Source of the DNA: Stutzerimonas stutzeri
Lineage (GTDB): Bacteria > Pseudomonadota > Gammaproteobacteria > Pseudomonadales > Pseudomonadaceae
Direction: 5' to 3'
NCBI RefSeq assembly: GCF_024448715.1
Contig: NZ_JAMOHZ010000004.1
Coordinates: forward strand, 310,001 to 374,000
DNA length: 64,000 nucleotides
This document shows, piece after piece, positions 14,892 to 26,586 of this stretch (positions within the stretch are counted from its first letter, which is position 1; each line of letters begins with the position of its first letter). The position numbers and the translations under genes were made by a program. The notes under the pieces are model-generated. The model saw only the letters and a list, made by a program, of their open reading frames with translations. It made no database searches and was not told the DNA's origin.

Positions 14892-17000
14892 TTATGCTTT
14901 TACCCGCGTGATCCGCATGACGCCCTTGATCGCGCGCAGCTTCTTGATTACGCGAGCCAGGTGAACGCGATCATGCACGCTGACCACCAGCTGAACGACA
15001 CTGATGCGTCCGTCGCGTTCGTCCATACCGATCTTCTCGATGTTGCCGTCGGCGGCGTTGACACTGCCGGCGAGCAGGGCGATCAGGCCACGCTGGTGCT
15101 CCAGCTCAACGCGCAGTTCGACGTTGAACTCTCCGGTAACGTCCTTGGACCAGGACAGCTGAATGCACTTATCTGGGTTATGGCGGACTTCGCTGATGTT
15201 CCGGCAGGTGTCCAGATGCACCACTACGCCCTTGCCGGCGGAAAGATGGCCGACGATCGGGTCGCCTGGAATCGGCGTGCAACACTTGGCGTAGTTGAGC
15301 ACCAGGCCCTCGGTACCGCGGATCGCGAGTGGGCCCTCGGCGCTTGGCGCTTGCTCGCCTTCGCTGGCCAGCAGGCGTCGCGCGATCACGTAAGCCATGC
15401 GGTTACCCAGGCCGATGTCCTCAAGCAGGTCTTCGACGACCTCCATGTGGTATTCGTTGAGCACCGCCTTGATGCGTTCCTGCGAGACCTTTTCCAGGCT
15501 GGTTTCGAAGCCGGTGAGCACCTTATTCAACAGGCGCTCGCCAAGGTTGATCGACTCCGAGCGGCGTTGCAGCTTGAGGGCGTGGCGGATATGCGTTCGC
15601 GCCTTGCCGGTGACCACGAAATTAAGCCAGGCGGGATTCGGTCGCGCTCCAGGCGCCGTGACAATTTCAACAGTGCTGCCGCTTTCCAGTGCCTGCGACA
15701 GCGGCGCCAGACGCCGGTTGACGCGGCAGGCAATGCAGGTATTGCCGACGTCGGTGTGCACCGCATAAGCGAAGTCCACCGCGGTCGAGCCTTTTGGCAT
15801 CTCCATGATGCTGCCCTTGGGCGTAAAGACGTAGACCTCGTCCGGAAACAGGTCGATTTTGACGCTCTCGATGAATTCCAGCGAATTACCGGCGCGCTCT
15901 TGTAGTTCCAGCACGCCTTTGACCCACTGCCGTGCGCGGGCATGGGTGCCTTTGGAGGCTTCTTCGTCATCGGATTTATACAGCCAGTGGGCTGCGATGC
16001 CGTTATTGGCCATCTCTTCCATTTCGCGGGTGCGAATCTGGATCTCAATGGGCACGCCGTGCATGCCGAACAGGGTGGTATGCAGCGACTGATAGCCGTT
16101 CGCCTTGGGAATCGCGATATAGTCCTTGAAGCGACCGGGGAGTGGCTTGTAAAGGCTGTGCACCGCGCCGAGCACGCGGTAGCAGGTGTCAACCTTGTCG
16201 ACCACGATGCGGAAAGCGTAGACGTCCATGATCTCGTTGAACGCCTTGCGCTTGCCGCGCATCTTCTTGTAGATGCTGAACAGATGTTTCTCGCGGCCCA
16301 CCACCTCGCCTTCGAGGCTTTCGCGCTCAAGGCAGTGAATCAGTGACTGCTCGATTTTTTCGACGATTTCGTTACGGTTGCCGCGGGCGCGACGGACCGC
16401 AGCGCGGATGCGTTCCGAACGCATCGGGTGCATGGCCTTGAAGCCGAGATCCTCGAATTCCACGCGCATCGCATGCATGCCCAGGCGATTGGCAATGGGC
16501 GCGTAAATTTCCAGGGTTTCTTTGGCGATGCGGCGGCGCTTTTCGCCGGCCAGCACTTCGAGCGTGCGCATGTTATGCAGGCGGTCGGCGAGCTTGACCA
16601 GGATCACGCGGATGTCGCGTGCCATGGCCATGGCCATTTTCTGAAAGTTCTCCGCCTGGGCTTCGGCCTTGGTTTCGAACTTCATCTGGGTCAGCTTGCT
16701 GACTCCGTCGACCAGTTCGGCGACGGTCTCGCCGAACTGCGCGGTGAGCGCTTCCTTGGCGATGCCGGTGTCCTCGATGACGTCATGCAGCATCGCGGCC
16801 ATCAGGCTCTGATGATCCATGTGCATGTCGGCGAGGATGTTGGCTACCGCGAGGGGATGGGTGACGTAGGCTTCACCGCTGCGCCGACGCTGGCCATCAT
16901 GGGCCTGCTCAGCATAGAAATAGGCACGGCGCACCAGGTTTACCTGGTCTGCGCCGAGGTAGGTCGATAGGCGATCGGCAAGGGCGTCTATGGCTGGCAA
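14892..17000 (-). CDS. spoT: Bifunctional (p)ppGpp synthetase/hydrolase SpoT
   Basis: 702 residues. The HD hydrolase domain is intact (VTHPLAVA...LHDVIEDTG), the synthetase domain has RFKDYIAIPKANGYQSLHT, then a TGS domain (VYVFTPKGSIMEMPKGSTAVDFAYAVH begins it), an intermediate zinc/helical region (CCTPIPGDPI) and a C-terminal ACT domain. It makes and degrades the stringent-response alarmone. It is followed by ridA and preceded by rpoZ, the usual Pseudomonas order. Confidence 0.97.
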   Translation of the reverse strand: MPAIDALADRLSTYLGADQVNLVRRAYFYAEQAHDGQRRRSGEAYVTHPLAVANILADMHMDHQSLMAAMLHDVIEDTGIAKEALTAQFGETVAELVDGVSKLTQMKFETKAEAQAENFQKMAMAMARDIRVILVKLADRLHNMRTLEVLAGEKRRRIAKETLEIYAPIANRLGMHAMRVEFEDLGFKAMHPMRSERIRAAVRRARGNRNEIVEKIEQSLIHCLERESLEGEVVGREKHLFSIYKKMRGKRKAFNEIMDVYAFRIVVDKVDTCYRVLGAVHSLYKPLPGRFKDYIAIPKANGYQSLHTTLFGMHGVPIEIQIRTREMEEMANNGIAAHWLYKSDDEEASKGTHARARQWVKGVLELQERAGNSLEFIESVKIDLFPDEVYVFTPKGSIMEMPKGSTAVDFAYAVHTDVGNTCIACRVNRRLAPLSQALESGSTVEIVTAPGARPNPAWLNFVVTGKARTHIRHALKLQRRSESINLGERLLNKVLTGFETSLEKVSQERIKAVLNEYHMEVVEDLLEDIGLGNRMAYVIARRLLASEGEQAPSAEGPLAIRGTEGLVLNYAKCCTPIPGDPIVGHLSAGKGVVVHLDTCRNISEVRHNPDKCIQLSWSKDVTGEFNVELRVELEHQRGLIALLAGSVNAADGNIEKIGMDERDGRISVVQLVVSVHDRVHLARVIKKLRAIKGVMRITRVKA

Positions 17001-17060
17001 GGCGTTGCTCCTTGCCGGCGGGGCGCTGTATCTGCGGTTCGACCTCGACCTGGCATTTAG

Positions 17061-17324
17061 TTAGAGGGCCTCGTTGGGCTCTTCCTCGTACTGTACGAAC
17101 AATGGCTCGTCATCGACGATGTCGTCTTGTGCGATCACGTCATAATCCACCAGACCGGATGCGATTTCGCGCAACGCAACTACGGTCGGCTTGTCATTTT
17201 CCCAGGCTACCTTGGGCTCTTTGCCGCCTGTGGCCAGCTGACGCGAGCGCTTGGTGGCGAGCATGACCAGCTCGAAGCGGTTATCTACGTTGTCCAGACA
17301 GTCTTCAACGGTAACGCGGGCCAT
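17061..17324 (-). CDS. rpoZ: RNA polymerase omega subunit
   Basis: 87 residues starting at [20 protein letters not shown], the standard omega N-terminus; [11 protein letters not shown] and [14 protein letters not shown] complete the family pattern. It helps assemble RNA polymerase and contributes to the ppGpp site, fitting its position directly upstream of spoT. The frame continues upstream to 17339, but the omega N-terminus fixes the start at 17324. Confidence 0.97.
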   Translation of the reverse strand: MARVTVEDCLDNVDNRFELVMLATKRSRQLATGGKEPKVAWENDKPTVVALREIASGLVDYDVIAQDDIVDDEPLFVQYEEEPNEAL

Positions 17325-17426
17325 GGTGTTCCTCATCAATAGCGGTAAAGCATGCCCGAATGGGCGAGCGGACGGAATAGTCTAAAAAATCACCAGCCAA
17401 TAGGGAAGCGGTAAAAAGTGAAAAGC

Positions 17427-17460
17427 AGCGGCAAGCTTCAGGCCTCAAGCTGCAAGTGAA
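17427..17460. repeat. AAGCTTCA/CAAGCTGCAAG intergenic repeat
   Basis: GCGGCAAGCTTCAGGCCTCA followed by AGCTGCAAGTGAAG in the gap between gmk and rpoZ. The same GCGGCAAGCTTCA core occurs at 20410 after the DUF4870 gene, so it is a dispersed short repeat of this genome. It can form weak hairpins through AAGCTT/TGAAGCTT-like pairing. Confidence 0.6.
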
Positions 17461-17516
17461 GAAAAAAGCCACGCTCGGATGTTCAGAACGGGCCGCGACA
17501 CTGATAGCTTTTGCAG

Positions 17517-19083
<1,567 letters not shown>

Positions 19084-19260
19084 TGGGTAACCCCTCGGTG
19101 CGATGGCGAAAGGCGACGGATTGTAAATCAAAAAGGCGTTTGAGGCTGGACGATGAGAAGCAACGCAATGGTTGCCGCCCGGTGCTTGTCGTATAGCCGT
19201 TAGCCTCTGGCGCTTTTGCCGATCGGCAGGCCGGGCGCGTAATTCTGCACCAAAGCCTCC

Positions 19261-19266
19261 TATAAT
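19261..19266 (+). promoter_or_regulatory. Sigma-70 -10 box for rph
   Basis: An exact TATAAT lies 34 bases before the rph start. No good TTGACA is visible 17 bases further upstream (the window there reads CGTAAT), so the -35 is weak. Position in the divergent yicC-rph gap supports promoter function. Confidence 0.5.
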
Positions 19267-19300
19267 GCCGGCACCAGAATCGATGAAGTAGGAAATATCC

Positions 19301-20023
19301 ATGAAGCGTCCCAGTGGCCGCGCCGCCGATCAGCTGCGTTCTATCCGCATCACCCGCAACTACACCAAGCATGCCGAGGGCTCGGTGCTGGTGGAGTTCG
19401 GTGATACCAAAGTGATCTGCACCGCCAGCATCGAAAATGGCGTACCGCGTTTTCTCAAGGGGCAGGGCCAGGGTTGGCTGACCGCCGAGTACGGCATGCT
19501 GCCGCGCGCCACAGGCGAGCGTAACCAGCGTGAAGCCAGCAGGGGCAAGCAGGGCGGGCGCACCCTCGAGATCCAGCGTCTGATCGGGCGCTCGCTGCGC
19601 GCGGCGCTGGATATGAGCAAGCTGGGCGAAAACACCATCTATATCGATTGCGATGTGATTCAGGCCGATGGTGGTACTCGCACTGCTTCGATTACCGGTG
19701 CGATGGTGGCGCTGGTCGATGCCTTGAAGTTGCTCAAGAAGCGCGGTGGATTGAAGGGTGGTGATCCGCTCAAGCAGATGGTCGCCGCAGTTTCAGTGGG
19801 TATGTATCAGGGTGAGCCGGTGCTCGATCTGGACTATCTGGAAGACTCCGCAGCCGAAACCGACCTCAACGTGGTCATGACCGGCGCAGGTGGTTTCATC
19901 GAGGTGCAGGGCACCGCCGAAGGCGCACCGTTCCAGCCGGAAGAGCTCAACGCCATGCTCGCGCTGGCGCAGAGCGGCATGCAGGAATTGTTCGCGCTGC
20001 AGCAAGCCGCGCTGGCCGACTGA
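19301..20023 (+). CDS. rph: Ribonuclease PH
   Basis: 240 residues. N-terminus [13 protein letters not shown] and the phosphate/active-site blocks [34 protein letters not shown] and [22 protein letters not shown] are all standard. It is a phosphorolytic 3'-5' exoribonuclease that trims tRNA precursors. Unlike the frameshifted rph of E. coli K-12, the C-terminus is complete. Confidence 0.97.
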   Translation: MKRPSGRAADQLRSIRITRNYTKHAEGSVLVEFGDTKVICTASIENGVPRFLKGQGQGWLTAEYGMLPRATGERNQREASRGKQGGRTLEIQRLIGRSLRAALDMSKLGENTIYIDCDVIQADGGTRTASITGAMVALVDALKLLKKRGGLKGGDPLKQMVAAVSVGMYQGEPVLDLDYLEDSAAETDLNVVMTGAGGFIEVQGTAEGAPFQPEELNAMLALAQSGMQELFALQQAALAD

Positions 20024-20039
20024 TTCAGAGGAGAACGCC

Positions 20040-20408
20040 ATGTCTGACCAGGAGCTCGTACCCCAGCCTTCGCCGCAAGCGCGGCAATGGGCAATGTTCT
20101 GTCACTACTCGGCGTTCTTCTGGTTTCTGGTGCCGATGATCGGCAACGTGCTGGGGCCGCTGATCGTCTGGCAGCTGAAAAAGGATATGGATCCCTTCGT
20201 CGACGAGCAGGGCAAGGAAGCCCTCAACTTCCAGATTACGTTCAGCATTCTGCTGATGATCTGTGGGGTGCTGGCGTGGGTTCTGATCGGCTTTCCATTG
20301 ATGGCGCTGATCAGTGTGGTAGCGCTGGTGCTCGTGGTGATTGCCGGCATTCGCGCTAACGAAGGCAAGCCCTATCGCTATCCATTCTGTTGGCGGATTG
20401 TCAGATAG
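20040..20408 (+). CDS. DUF4870 small membrane protein
   Basis: 122 residues. Start ATG 20040 follows AGAGGAG and lies 16 bases after rph, so the two are probably co-transcribed. Three to four hydrophobic helices; the DUF4870 pattern is clear in MFCHYSAFFWFLVPMIGNVLGPLI, then VDEQGKEALNFQIT and the C-terminal GKPYRYPF. Function unknown, inner membrane. Confidence 0.92.
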   Translation: MSDQELVPQPSPQARQWAMFCHYSAFFWFLVPMIGNVLGPLIVWQLKKDMDPFVDEQGKEALNFQITFSILLMICGVLAWVLIGFPLMALISVVALVLVVIAGIRANEGKPYRYPFCWRIVR

Positions 20409-20409
20409 C

Positions 20410-20501
20410 GGCAAGCTTCAAGCTACAAACTTTAAGTAAATGCAGGAGCCTGGAAGGCTCTCAGCCTCTATTTGATTGGATTCCAGCTTCCAGCTTCCAG
20501 C
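20410..20501. repeat. Short repeats between DUF4870 gene and crc
   Basis: GCGGCAAGCTTCAAGCTAC begins near 20410, sharing its core with the repeat at 17427. Then the heptamer TTCCAGC occurs three times in tandem at 20481-20501, ending directly at the stop of crc. The gap is between convergent genes, so these sequences may contribute to termination or may be replication-slippage products. Confidence 0.65.
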
Positions 20502-21281
20502 TTAAAGACTAAGTGTCCAGTCGTAATCCACTACCAGCGGGGCATGCTGCGAGAATCGTGGCTGACGGGGAAGGCGAGCGTTTCGCACGAAGCGGCGCAT
20601 GCCCGAGGTGAGGATCTGATAGTCGAAGCGCCAGCCCAAGTTGAGCATCTGCGCCTGCTCAGTATCCGGCCACCAGCTGTAAAGATCCCCTTCTCGGCTG
20701 ACTTCCCGTAGTGCGTCGATATAGCCCATGTTGCCGAAGATTTCGTCGAGCCAGGCGCGCTCCGGCGCCAGGAAGCCGGTCGCTTGCTGACAGTCGCGCC
20801 AGTTTTTCACATCCAGTTTCTGGTGGGCCACATACAGCGAGCCGCAGTAGATATATTCGCGACGCTTGCGACGCTGCTTGTCGAGGTAATGAGCGAAATC
20901 GTCCATGAACTTGAATTTCTGGTTCAGGTCTTCGTCACCACCGCGACCGGTCGGCAAAAGCAGAGTGGCAATGCTGACCTTGTCGAAATCGGCCTGCAGA
21001 TAGCGGCCGTAGCGGTCGGCGGTCTCGAAGCCGAGGCCCATGATCACGGCCTTTGGCTGCAATCTGGAGTACAACGCAACACCGCCCTGTTCCGGAATCT
21101 CAGCGTCGACTGTATAGAGGAAATAGCCGTCGAGCTGATAGGCCGGATCATCGAGTTCTACTACGGAGGCGCGGGTATCCTGCAGGCAGATGACGTCGGC
21201 ATTCTGCGCTTGCAGCCAGCTGAGAAGACCCCGCTGTGCCGCCGCTTGAATGCCATTCACGTTGACGCTGATGATCCGCAT
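20502..21281 (-). CDS. crc: Catabolite repression control protein Crc
   Basis: 259 residues of the exonuclease III fold, starting MRIISVNVNGIQAAAQRGL. It matches Pseudomonas Crc throughout (CLQDTRAS, LGFETADRYGRYLQADFDK, REYIYCGSLYVAHQK, QPRFSQHAPLVVDYDW). In Pseudomonas Crc has no nuclease activity and acts with Hfq to repress translation of catabolic mRNAs when preferred carbon sources are present. It is divergent from pyrE, the standard Pseudomonas arrangement. Confidence 0.97.
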   Translation of the reverse strand: MRIISVNVNGIQAAAQRGLLSWLQAQNADVICLQDTRASVVELDDPAYQLDGYFLYTVDAEIPEQGGVALYSRLQPKAVIMGLGFETADRYGRYLQADFDKVSIATLLLPTGRGGDEDLNQKFKFMDDFAHYLDKQRRKRREYIYCGSLYVAHQKLDVKNWRDCQQATGFLAPERAWLDEIFGNMGYIDALREVSREGDLYSWWPDTEQAQMLNLGWRFDYQILTSGMRRFVRNARLPRQPRFSQHAPLVVDYDWTLSL

Positions 21282-21365
21282 AAATGGCCCCTAAAAACAC
21301 GTGCGTGTATGATAACCCAAGCTCTTTGCAATTAGCTAAATCAGTGTCTTCCGGGAATATTATTC

Positions 21366-22007
21366 ATGCAGGCGTACCAGCGCGAGTTCATTCGCTTCGC
21401 CATCGAGCGCGGGGTTCTGCGCTTCGGTGAGTTCACCCTGAAATCCGGGCGCACCAGCCCTTATTTCTTCAATGCCGGCTTGTTCAATACTGGATCGGCG
21501 CTGGCCCAACTAGGTCGCTTTTACGCGGCCGCCGCCGTCGATAGCGGTATCGATTTCGATGTGATCTTCGGCCCTGCCTACAAGGGAATTCCCCTGGCTG
21601 CGGCGACAGCGATCTCGCTGGCCGAGCACCACCAACGCGACTTGCCGTGGTGCTTCAATCGTAAGGAAGCCAAGGATCACGGTGAAGGCGGTACGTTAGT
21701 GGGATCGCCGCTTACCGGGCGCGTGCTGATCGTCGATGACGTCATTACCGCCGGAACCGCGATTCGCGAAGTGATGCAAATCATTCGTGCTGAAGGTGCT
21801 GAGGCCGCCGGTGTCCTCATTGCGCTCAACCGGCAGGAGCGCGGCCAGGGCCAGTTGTCGGCCATTCAGGAAGTGGAGCGCGACTATGGCATGCCTGTAG
21901 TGAGCATTGTTTCGCTCGCGCAAGTGCTGGAGTTCTTGGCTCAAGATGAACAACTCAAACGGCACTTGCCAGCGGTTGAGGCTTACCGGGATCAATACGG
22001 GATTTGA
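21366..22007 (+). CDS. pyrE: Orotate phosphoribosyltransferase
   Basis: 213 residues. The PRPP loop [17 protein letters not shown] and the catalytic-loop segment [12 protein letters not shown] are present, with [15 protein letters not shown] at the N-terminus. It makes orotidine 5'-phosphate in pyrimidine synthesis. It lies 84 bases from divergent crc. Confidence 0.98.
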   Translation: MQAYQREFIRFAIERGVLRFGEFTLKSGRTSPYFFNAGLFNTGSALAQLGRFYAAAAVDSGIDFDVIFGPAYKGIPLAAATAISLAEHHQRDLPWCFNRKEAKDHGEGGTLVGSPLTGRVLIVDDVITAGTAIREVMQIIRAEGAEAAGVLIALNRQERGQGQLSAIQEVERDYGMPVVSIVSLAQVLEFLAQDEQLKRHLPAVEAYRDQYGI

Positions 22008-22246
22008 GCGGTTGAGTAGTTAGCAGCGGCAGAGCCGCCGCATAGTCCATTCTCAGCCGAGATCCTTGAGTCGGACGTCCTGTTTTGTGTCAGCAACTGA
22101 CGAATAAGGACCACCTTATTTGCATAAACCGTGGCCCCTCTGCAGTGCTTGCTTTGAGTCTGGGTGGCGTGGACGTTTAAGCTACCCAATGTTTTTTTTG
22201 CTGAGCGCCGTTGACAGTTAGTGCCGCCGCACGGGTCGCTGCCGTG

Positions 22247-22336
22247 ATGTTTCTGTACTTCTTGATCCCCTTGTTGGTGTGCTTATTGCTGTTCAAGTCT
22301 GGCTGGTTGTATAAGCTGGGCGCTGTCCGAACATAA
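22247..22336 (+). CDS. Possible 29-residue membrane peptide
   Basis: ATG at 22247 opens a 29-codon frame whose product is almost entirely hydrophobic at first (FLYFLIPLLVCLLLFKSGW) and ends in a short basic tail (LYKLGAVRT). It lies in a 386-base gap between pyrE and the DUF4124 gene in which nothing else is evident. A GTG immediately precedes the ATG in frame; there is no convincing Shine-Dalgarno. The single-helix positive-inside pattern resembles small membrane proteins, but the frame is short enough to be chance. Confidence 0.35.
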   Translation: MFLYFLIPLLVCLLLFKSGWLYKLGAVRT

Positions 22337-22393
22337 AAACATGGGCGTTTCGAGTGGCTGTACCGAGCGCGTCGAATACGGAAGAGGCTAAAG

Positions 22394-22978
22394 ATGCAAA
22401 TAGGGAGCAGGGTACTTTTGCTGTGTGGCTTGTTGGGTGCAGCGGCTGCCCATGCTGACCTGTATCGCTATGTCGATGACAAGGGCGTGGTGGTGCTCGA
22501 TCGTCACGGCGTCCCGCCCCAGCATATCGGCAAAGGCTATGAAGTGCTCAACGACCAGGGGCGGGTCACTCGAGTGGTGCCGCCCGCGCCGACGCCCGAA
22601 GAGCGTCAACGTTTGCTCGAAGCCAAGGCCCGCGCCGGGTCTGATGCGCAGCTGCTGCGTCTGTATGCCAGCGTCAAGGATGTCGAGCGAGCTCGGGCAA
22701 GAAAGCTCTCGGAGTTAGACAGCGTAATAGGCATCACGCGTGGCAATTTGCAGGCGCTGCGCACCCAGCAAGGCAATCTGCAAAGCCAGGCGGCGAACCA
22801 TGAGCGTGCCGGTCGCCAAGTGCCTGAACAGCTGCTGATGCAGATCGACAATCTCAACAAGGAACAAGCCAGCCTGCGGCGCGATATCGAGCGTTACAAG
22901 CAAGCCCGCAACAAAGCCGAAATCAGTTTCGGCAAAGAGCGTGAACGAGTCGCCGAATTGCTCGGCCAGTCCCAATAG
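22394..22978 (+). CDS. DUF4124-domain exported coiled-coil protein
   Basis: 194 residues. A signal peptide ends at AHA-DLYRY; DUF4124 follows (YRYVDDKGVVVLDRHGVPPQ), then a long charged coiled coil from about residue 60 to the end (PEERQRLLEAKARA, LNKEQASLRRDIERYKQARNKAE). Periplasmic, function unknown. A strong bidirectional terminator follows. Confidence 0.88.
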   Translation: MQIGSRVLLLCGLLGAAAAHADLYRYVDDKGVVVLDRHGVPPQHIGKGYEVLNDQGRVTRVVPPAPTPEERQRLLEAKARAGSDAQLLRLYASVKDVERARARKLSELDSVIGITRGNLQALRTQQGNLQSQAANHERAGRQVPEQLLMQIDNLNKEQASLRRDIERYKQARNKAEISFGKERERVAELLGQSQ

Positions 22979-22989
22979 GCGGCCCGCAA

Positions 22990-23029
22990 AAAGAAGCCCA
23001 GCTCTTCCTACGAAAAGCTGGGCTTCTTT
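22990..23029. terminator. Bidirectional rho-independent terminator
   Basis: AAGAAGCCCAGCT and AGCTGGGCTTCTTT form a long stem with a 12-base loop, followed by TTGTT on the plus strand and preceded by an A-run (T-run for the minus strand). It separates the convergent DUF4124 and argB genes and would serve both. Confidence 0.88.
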
Positions 23030-23044
23030 GTTATGAGTCGGAGT

Positions 23045-23959
<915 letters not shown>

Positions 23960-23964
23960 TCAGA

Positions 23965-26550
23965 TCAGAACGGCAGGGTGAGATCGGGCGCGACAGTATA
24001 AAGCTGTGCGCGGAAGACTTCTTGTATGCGCTTGAGCTCTTCCTCGCTTTCAGCTTCGAAGCGCAGCACCAAGACCGGCGTGGTGTTGGATGCGCGTACC
24101 AGCCCCCAGCCTTTCGGATAGTCGACACGAACGCCATCGAGCGTGGTGATGTTGGCTTCGCCCCACTGAGCGTCTCGGTGCAGCGCTTCGATGATGGTGA
24201 ACTTGCTTTCCTCGGTGACCTTGATGTTGATTTCCGGTGTGGAAAGGTCGTTGGGGAAGGCGGCGAAGACCTGCTCGGCAGGGCGCTTGTCCTGGCTGAG
24301 GATTTCCAGCAGGCGAACGGCACTGTAAATACCGTCATCGAAGCCGTACCAGCGCTCCTTGAAGAAGATGTGCCCGCTCATCTCGCCGGCCAACAGGGCA
24401 CCGGTTTCCTTCATTTTTTTCTTAATCAGCGAGTGACCGGTCTTCCACATCACCGGGCGTCCACCATAGCCACTGATCAATGGGGTCAGGCGGCGCGTGC
24501 ATTTGACGTCGAAGATGATGTCTGCACCCGGATTGCGTGAAACCACGTCCTTGGCGAACAACATCAGCAGACGGTCGGGATACACCACGGTACCTGCGTT
24601 AGTCACCACACCGACACGGTCGCCGTCACCGTCGAAGGCCAGGCCCAGATCGGCATTTTCCGATTTGACCTTGGCAATCAGGTCTTCAAGGTTTTCCAGC
24701 TTGCCAGGGTCCGGGTGATGGTTGGGGAAGTTGCCGTCGACATCGCAGAACAACGGGATGACTTTGCAGCCCAGTGATTCGATCAGTTGCGGGGCGATGA
24801 CGCCGGCGACGCCGTTGCCGCAGTCGACCACTACCTTGAGCGGTTTGGCCAGCGCAATGTCGTCGCGGATGCGCTTGAAATAGCTCTCAAGCACGTCGAC
24901 CTGCTCGGCCTGACCGACGCCCTCGGCGAGGTCACCGGTCTCGATGCGTTGGCGCAACGCCTGGATTTGTTCGTTGGCGAGGGTGTCGCCGGCAATGACG
25001 ATCTTGAAGCCGTTATAGTCCGGCGGGTTGTGACTGCCGGTCAGCATCACGCCGGATTTGCCGGCCAGGACGTTGGCCGCATAGTAAAGAACCGGCGTCG
25101 GCACCATGCCAACGTCGCTAACACTGCAACCGCTGTCTACTAAGCCCTGAATCAGGTGCTCGACCAGCTCCGGTCCGGATAGACGGCCATCGCGGCCAAC
25201 CGACACATTCGGCTCACCTTTGGCAAGGCTTTCGGAGCCGATTGCGCGGCCTATCCAATAGGCGGTTTCGTTGGTCAGAGTATCGCCGACTACGCCACGG
25301 ATGTCGTAGGCGCGGAAAATGCTGGCGGGCAATTGCGGGGCTTTGGGGGCGCTCATTGCGGTTTCTCGCTCCTTGGTATCGAGGCCAAGCCAGTCCTGGT
25401 CCTCGTCGAGAATGTCAATGTCGAGAATATCGGTGTCCTGGAACAAGGGATCGACGTACTCGGTGGATGGGGCTTGCCGTACCACGGGCTGTGATGCAGC
25501 TGAGGCTTTGGTCGGCGCCATTCCGGCGGTGCGAAGCGGCAGACGAACCAGACTCTTGGCCAGCGCGTCGAGCGCCGGCAGGCTCAAGGTCGGTGTTTTG
25601 ATGGCCTTGCCGTTGGAGAGTTCCTGCACCATCTGGCCCAAATGCATGACATCTTCACGAAGCCGCCGCTGCTGTGCGCTGAGCACCAGCTGCAAACCGA
25701 GCAAAAGACCGCAAAGTGCTGCCAGGACCGCGGCGAGCAACAAAAGCGGTGATAGTGTTGCGGCACCCAAGCTCGCACTGGGCAGGAAGCTGAGTTTCCA
25801 GTTCGGATTGCCGCTGGACAGCGTTGTCGTCTTGCTTTCGATTCCCGCGCCGCCCCGTTGTGCGAGCAGCTGCGCGGGCGCGCTATTGAATTGCTGAACC
25901 AGGCGTAGCTGGCCGGCCTCGGCGGGCAACTTCGGGAGCGTAGCCAGGAACCGCTCCAGACTGGTGACCAGCAGCAGCGTGCCCTCGGCCGGTTGTTGCG
26001 GAGACGAGCGTAGCGCGACAGCGCTATAGAGCAGCCAGCGGTTATCGACCTTGAACGCTTCGGGCGCTGGCGGCTCGCCGTTTTCGGCACGTTGCAACAG
26101 GTCCAGCGCGGCGAAGTTCAGCGGTCCGGGACGATCCGGGTTCTGCCGGGCCTGGCCGCGCAAGCTGAGATGCGCATCGACCACACCGTCGCGGTAGCCA
26201 AGTTCACGTTCAGCGGCACGTATCCGCTCGGGCTGCTCGCTGCGCAGCGCCTCGAGAAGCTGGGGGTCGCTGGCGGCGGCACGAGTATTTTCAGCCAGTT
26301 GACGAAGGGCTTGCTCGACCGCCGAGGCCTGGCTTTGGCCCCAGGCCTGCGTCAGTTCGGCAGCATGCTGCTGCTGGCTGCTTTGGTGCCCCATCCAGAG
26401 CAATGCGCCAGCGATGGCGAGGCCCAGCAAGCCTGGCAGCAGCCCCGGCATCAAGGTATTGAGCCCGGCGCTACGGCGTGTTGGGGATGATGTGGCGTCG
26501 GCGGGATTGAGTACGCCGGTGTCCTTGGCGGTGCGCTTGAAGAGTTTCAT
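23965..26550 (-). CDS. algC: Phosphomannomutase/phosphoglucomutase AlgC with membrane-anchored N-terminal extension
   Basis: 861 residues in one frame. The C-terminal 463 residues are the classic bifunctional AlgC: phosphoserine loop TGSHNPPDYNG, metal loop DGDGDRVG, sugar-specificity loop GEMSGHIF and the phosphate-binding RASNTTP. An ATG at 25356 (MSAPKAPQLPASIFRAYDIRG) would give exactly this enzyme. The first 400 or so residues hold one or two membrane helices (LLPGLLGLAIAGALLW; LSPLLLLAAVLAALCGLLLG) around an extracytoplasmic region. Such a long form is annotated in other Pseudomonas as well. It serves alginate, LPS and exopolysaccharide precursor synthesis. Both long and short products may be made. 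Confidence 0.95.
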   Translation of the reverse strand: MKLFKRTAKDTGVLNPADATSSPTRRSAGLNTLMPGLLPGLLGLAIAGALLWMGHQSSQQQHAAELTQAWGQSQASAVEQALRQLAENTRAAASDPQLLEALRSEQPERIRAAERELGYRDGVVDAHLSLRGQARQNPDRPGPLNFAALDLLQRAENGEPPAPEAFKVDNRWLLYSAVALRSSPQQPAEGTLLLVTSLERFLATLPKLPAEAGQLRLVQQFNSAPAQLLAQRGGAGIESKTTTLSSGNPNWKLSFLPSASLGAATLSPLLLLAAVLAALCGLLLGLQLVLSAQQRRLREDVMHLGQMVQELSNGKAIKTPTLSLPALDALAKSLVRLPLRTAGMAPTKASAASQPVVRQAPSTEYVDPLFQDTDILDIDILDEDQDWLGLDTKERETAMSAPKAPQLPASIFRAYDIRGVVGDTLTNETAYWIGRAIGSESLAKGEPNVSVGRDGRLSGPELVEHLIQGLVDSGCSVSDVGMVPTPVLYYAANVLAGKSGVMLTGSHNPPDYNGFKIVIAGDTLANEQIQALRQRIETGDLAEGVGQAEQVDVLESYFKRIRDDIALAKPLKVVVDCGNGVAGVIAPQLIESLGCKVIPLFCDVDGNFPNHHPDPGKLENLEDLIAKVKSENADLGLAFDGDGDRVGVVTNAGTVVYPDRLLMLFAKDVVSRNPGADIIFDVKCTRRLTPLISGYGGRPVMWKTGHSLIKKKMKETGALLAGEMSGHIFFKERWYGFDDGIYSAVRLLEILSQDKRPAEQVFAAFPNDLSTPEINIKVTEESKFTIIEALHRDAQWGEANITTLDGVRVDYPKGWGLVRASNTTPVLVLRFEAESEEELKRIQEVFRAQLYTVAPDLTLPF

Positions 26551-26586
26551 GGAGCTCCTCGGATCGTCCTGAAAGGCGGGTATGGC

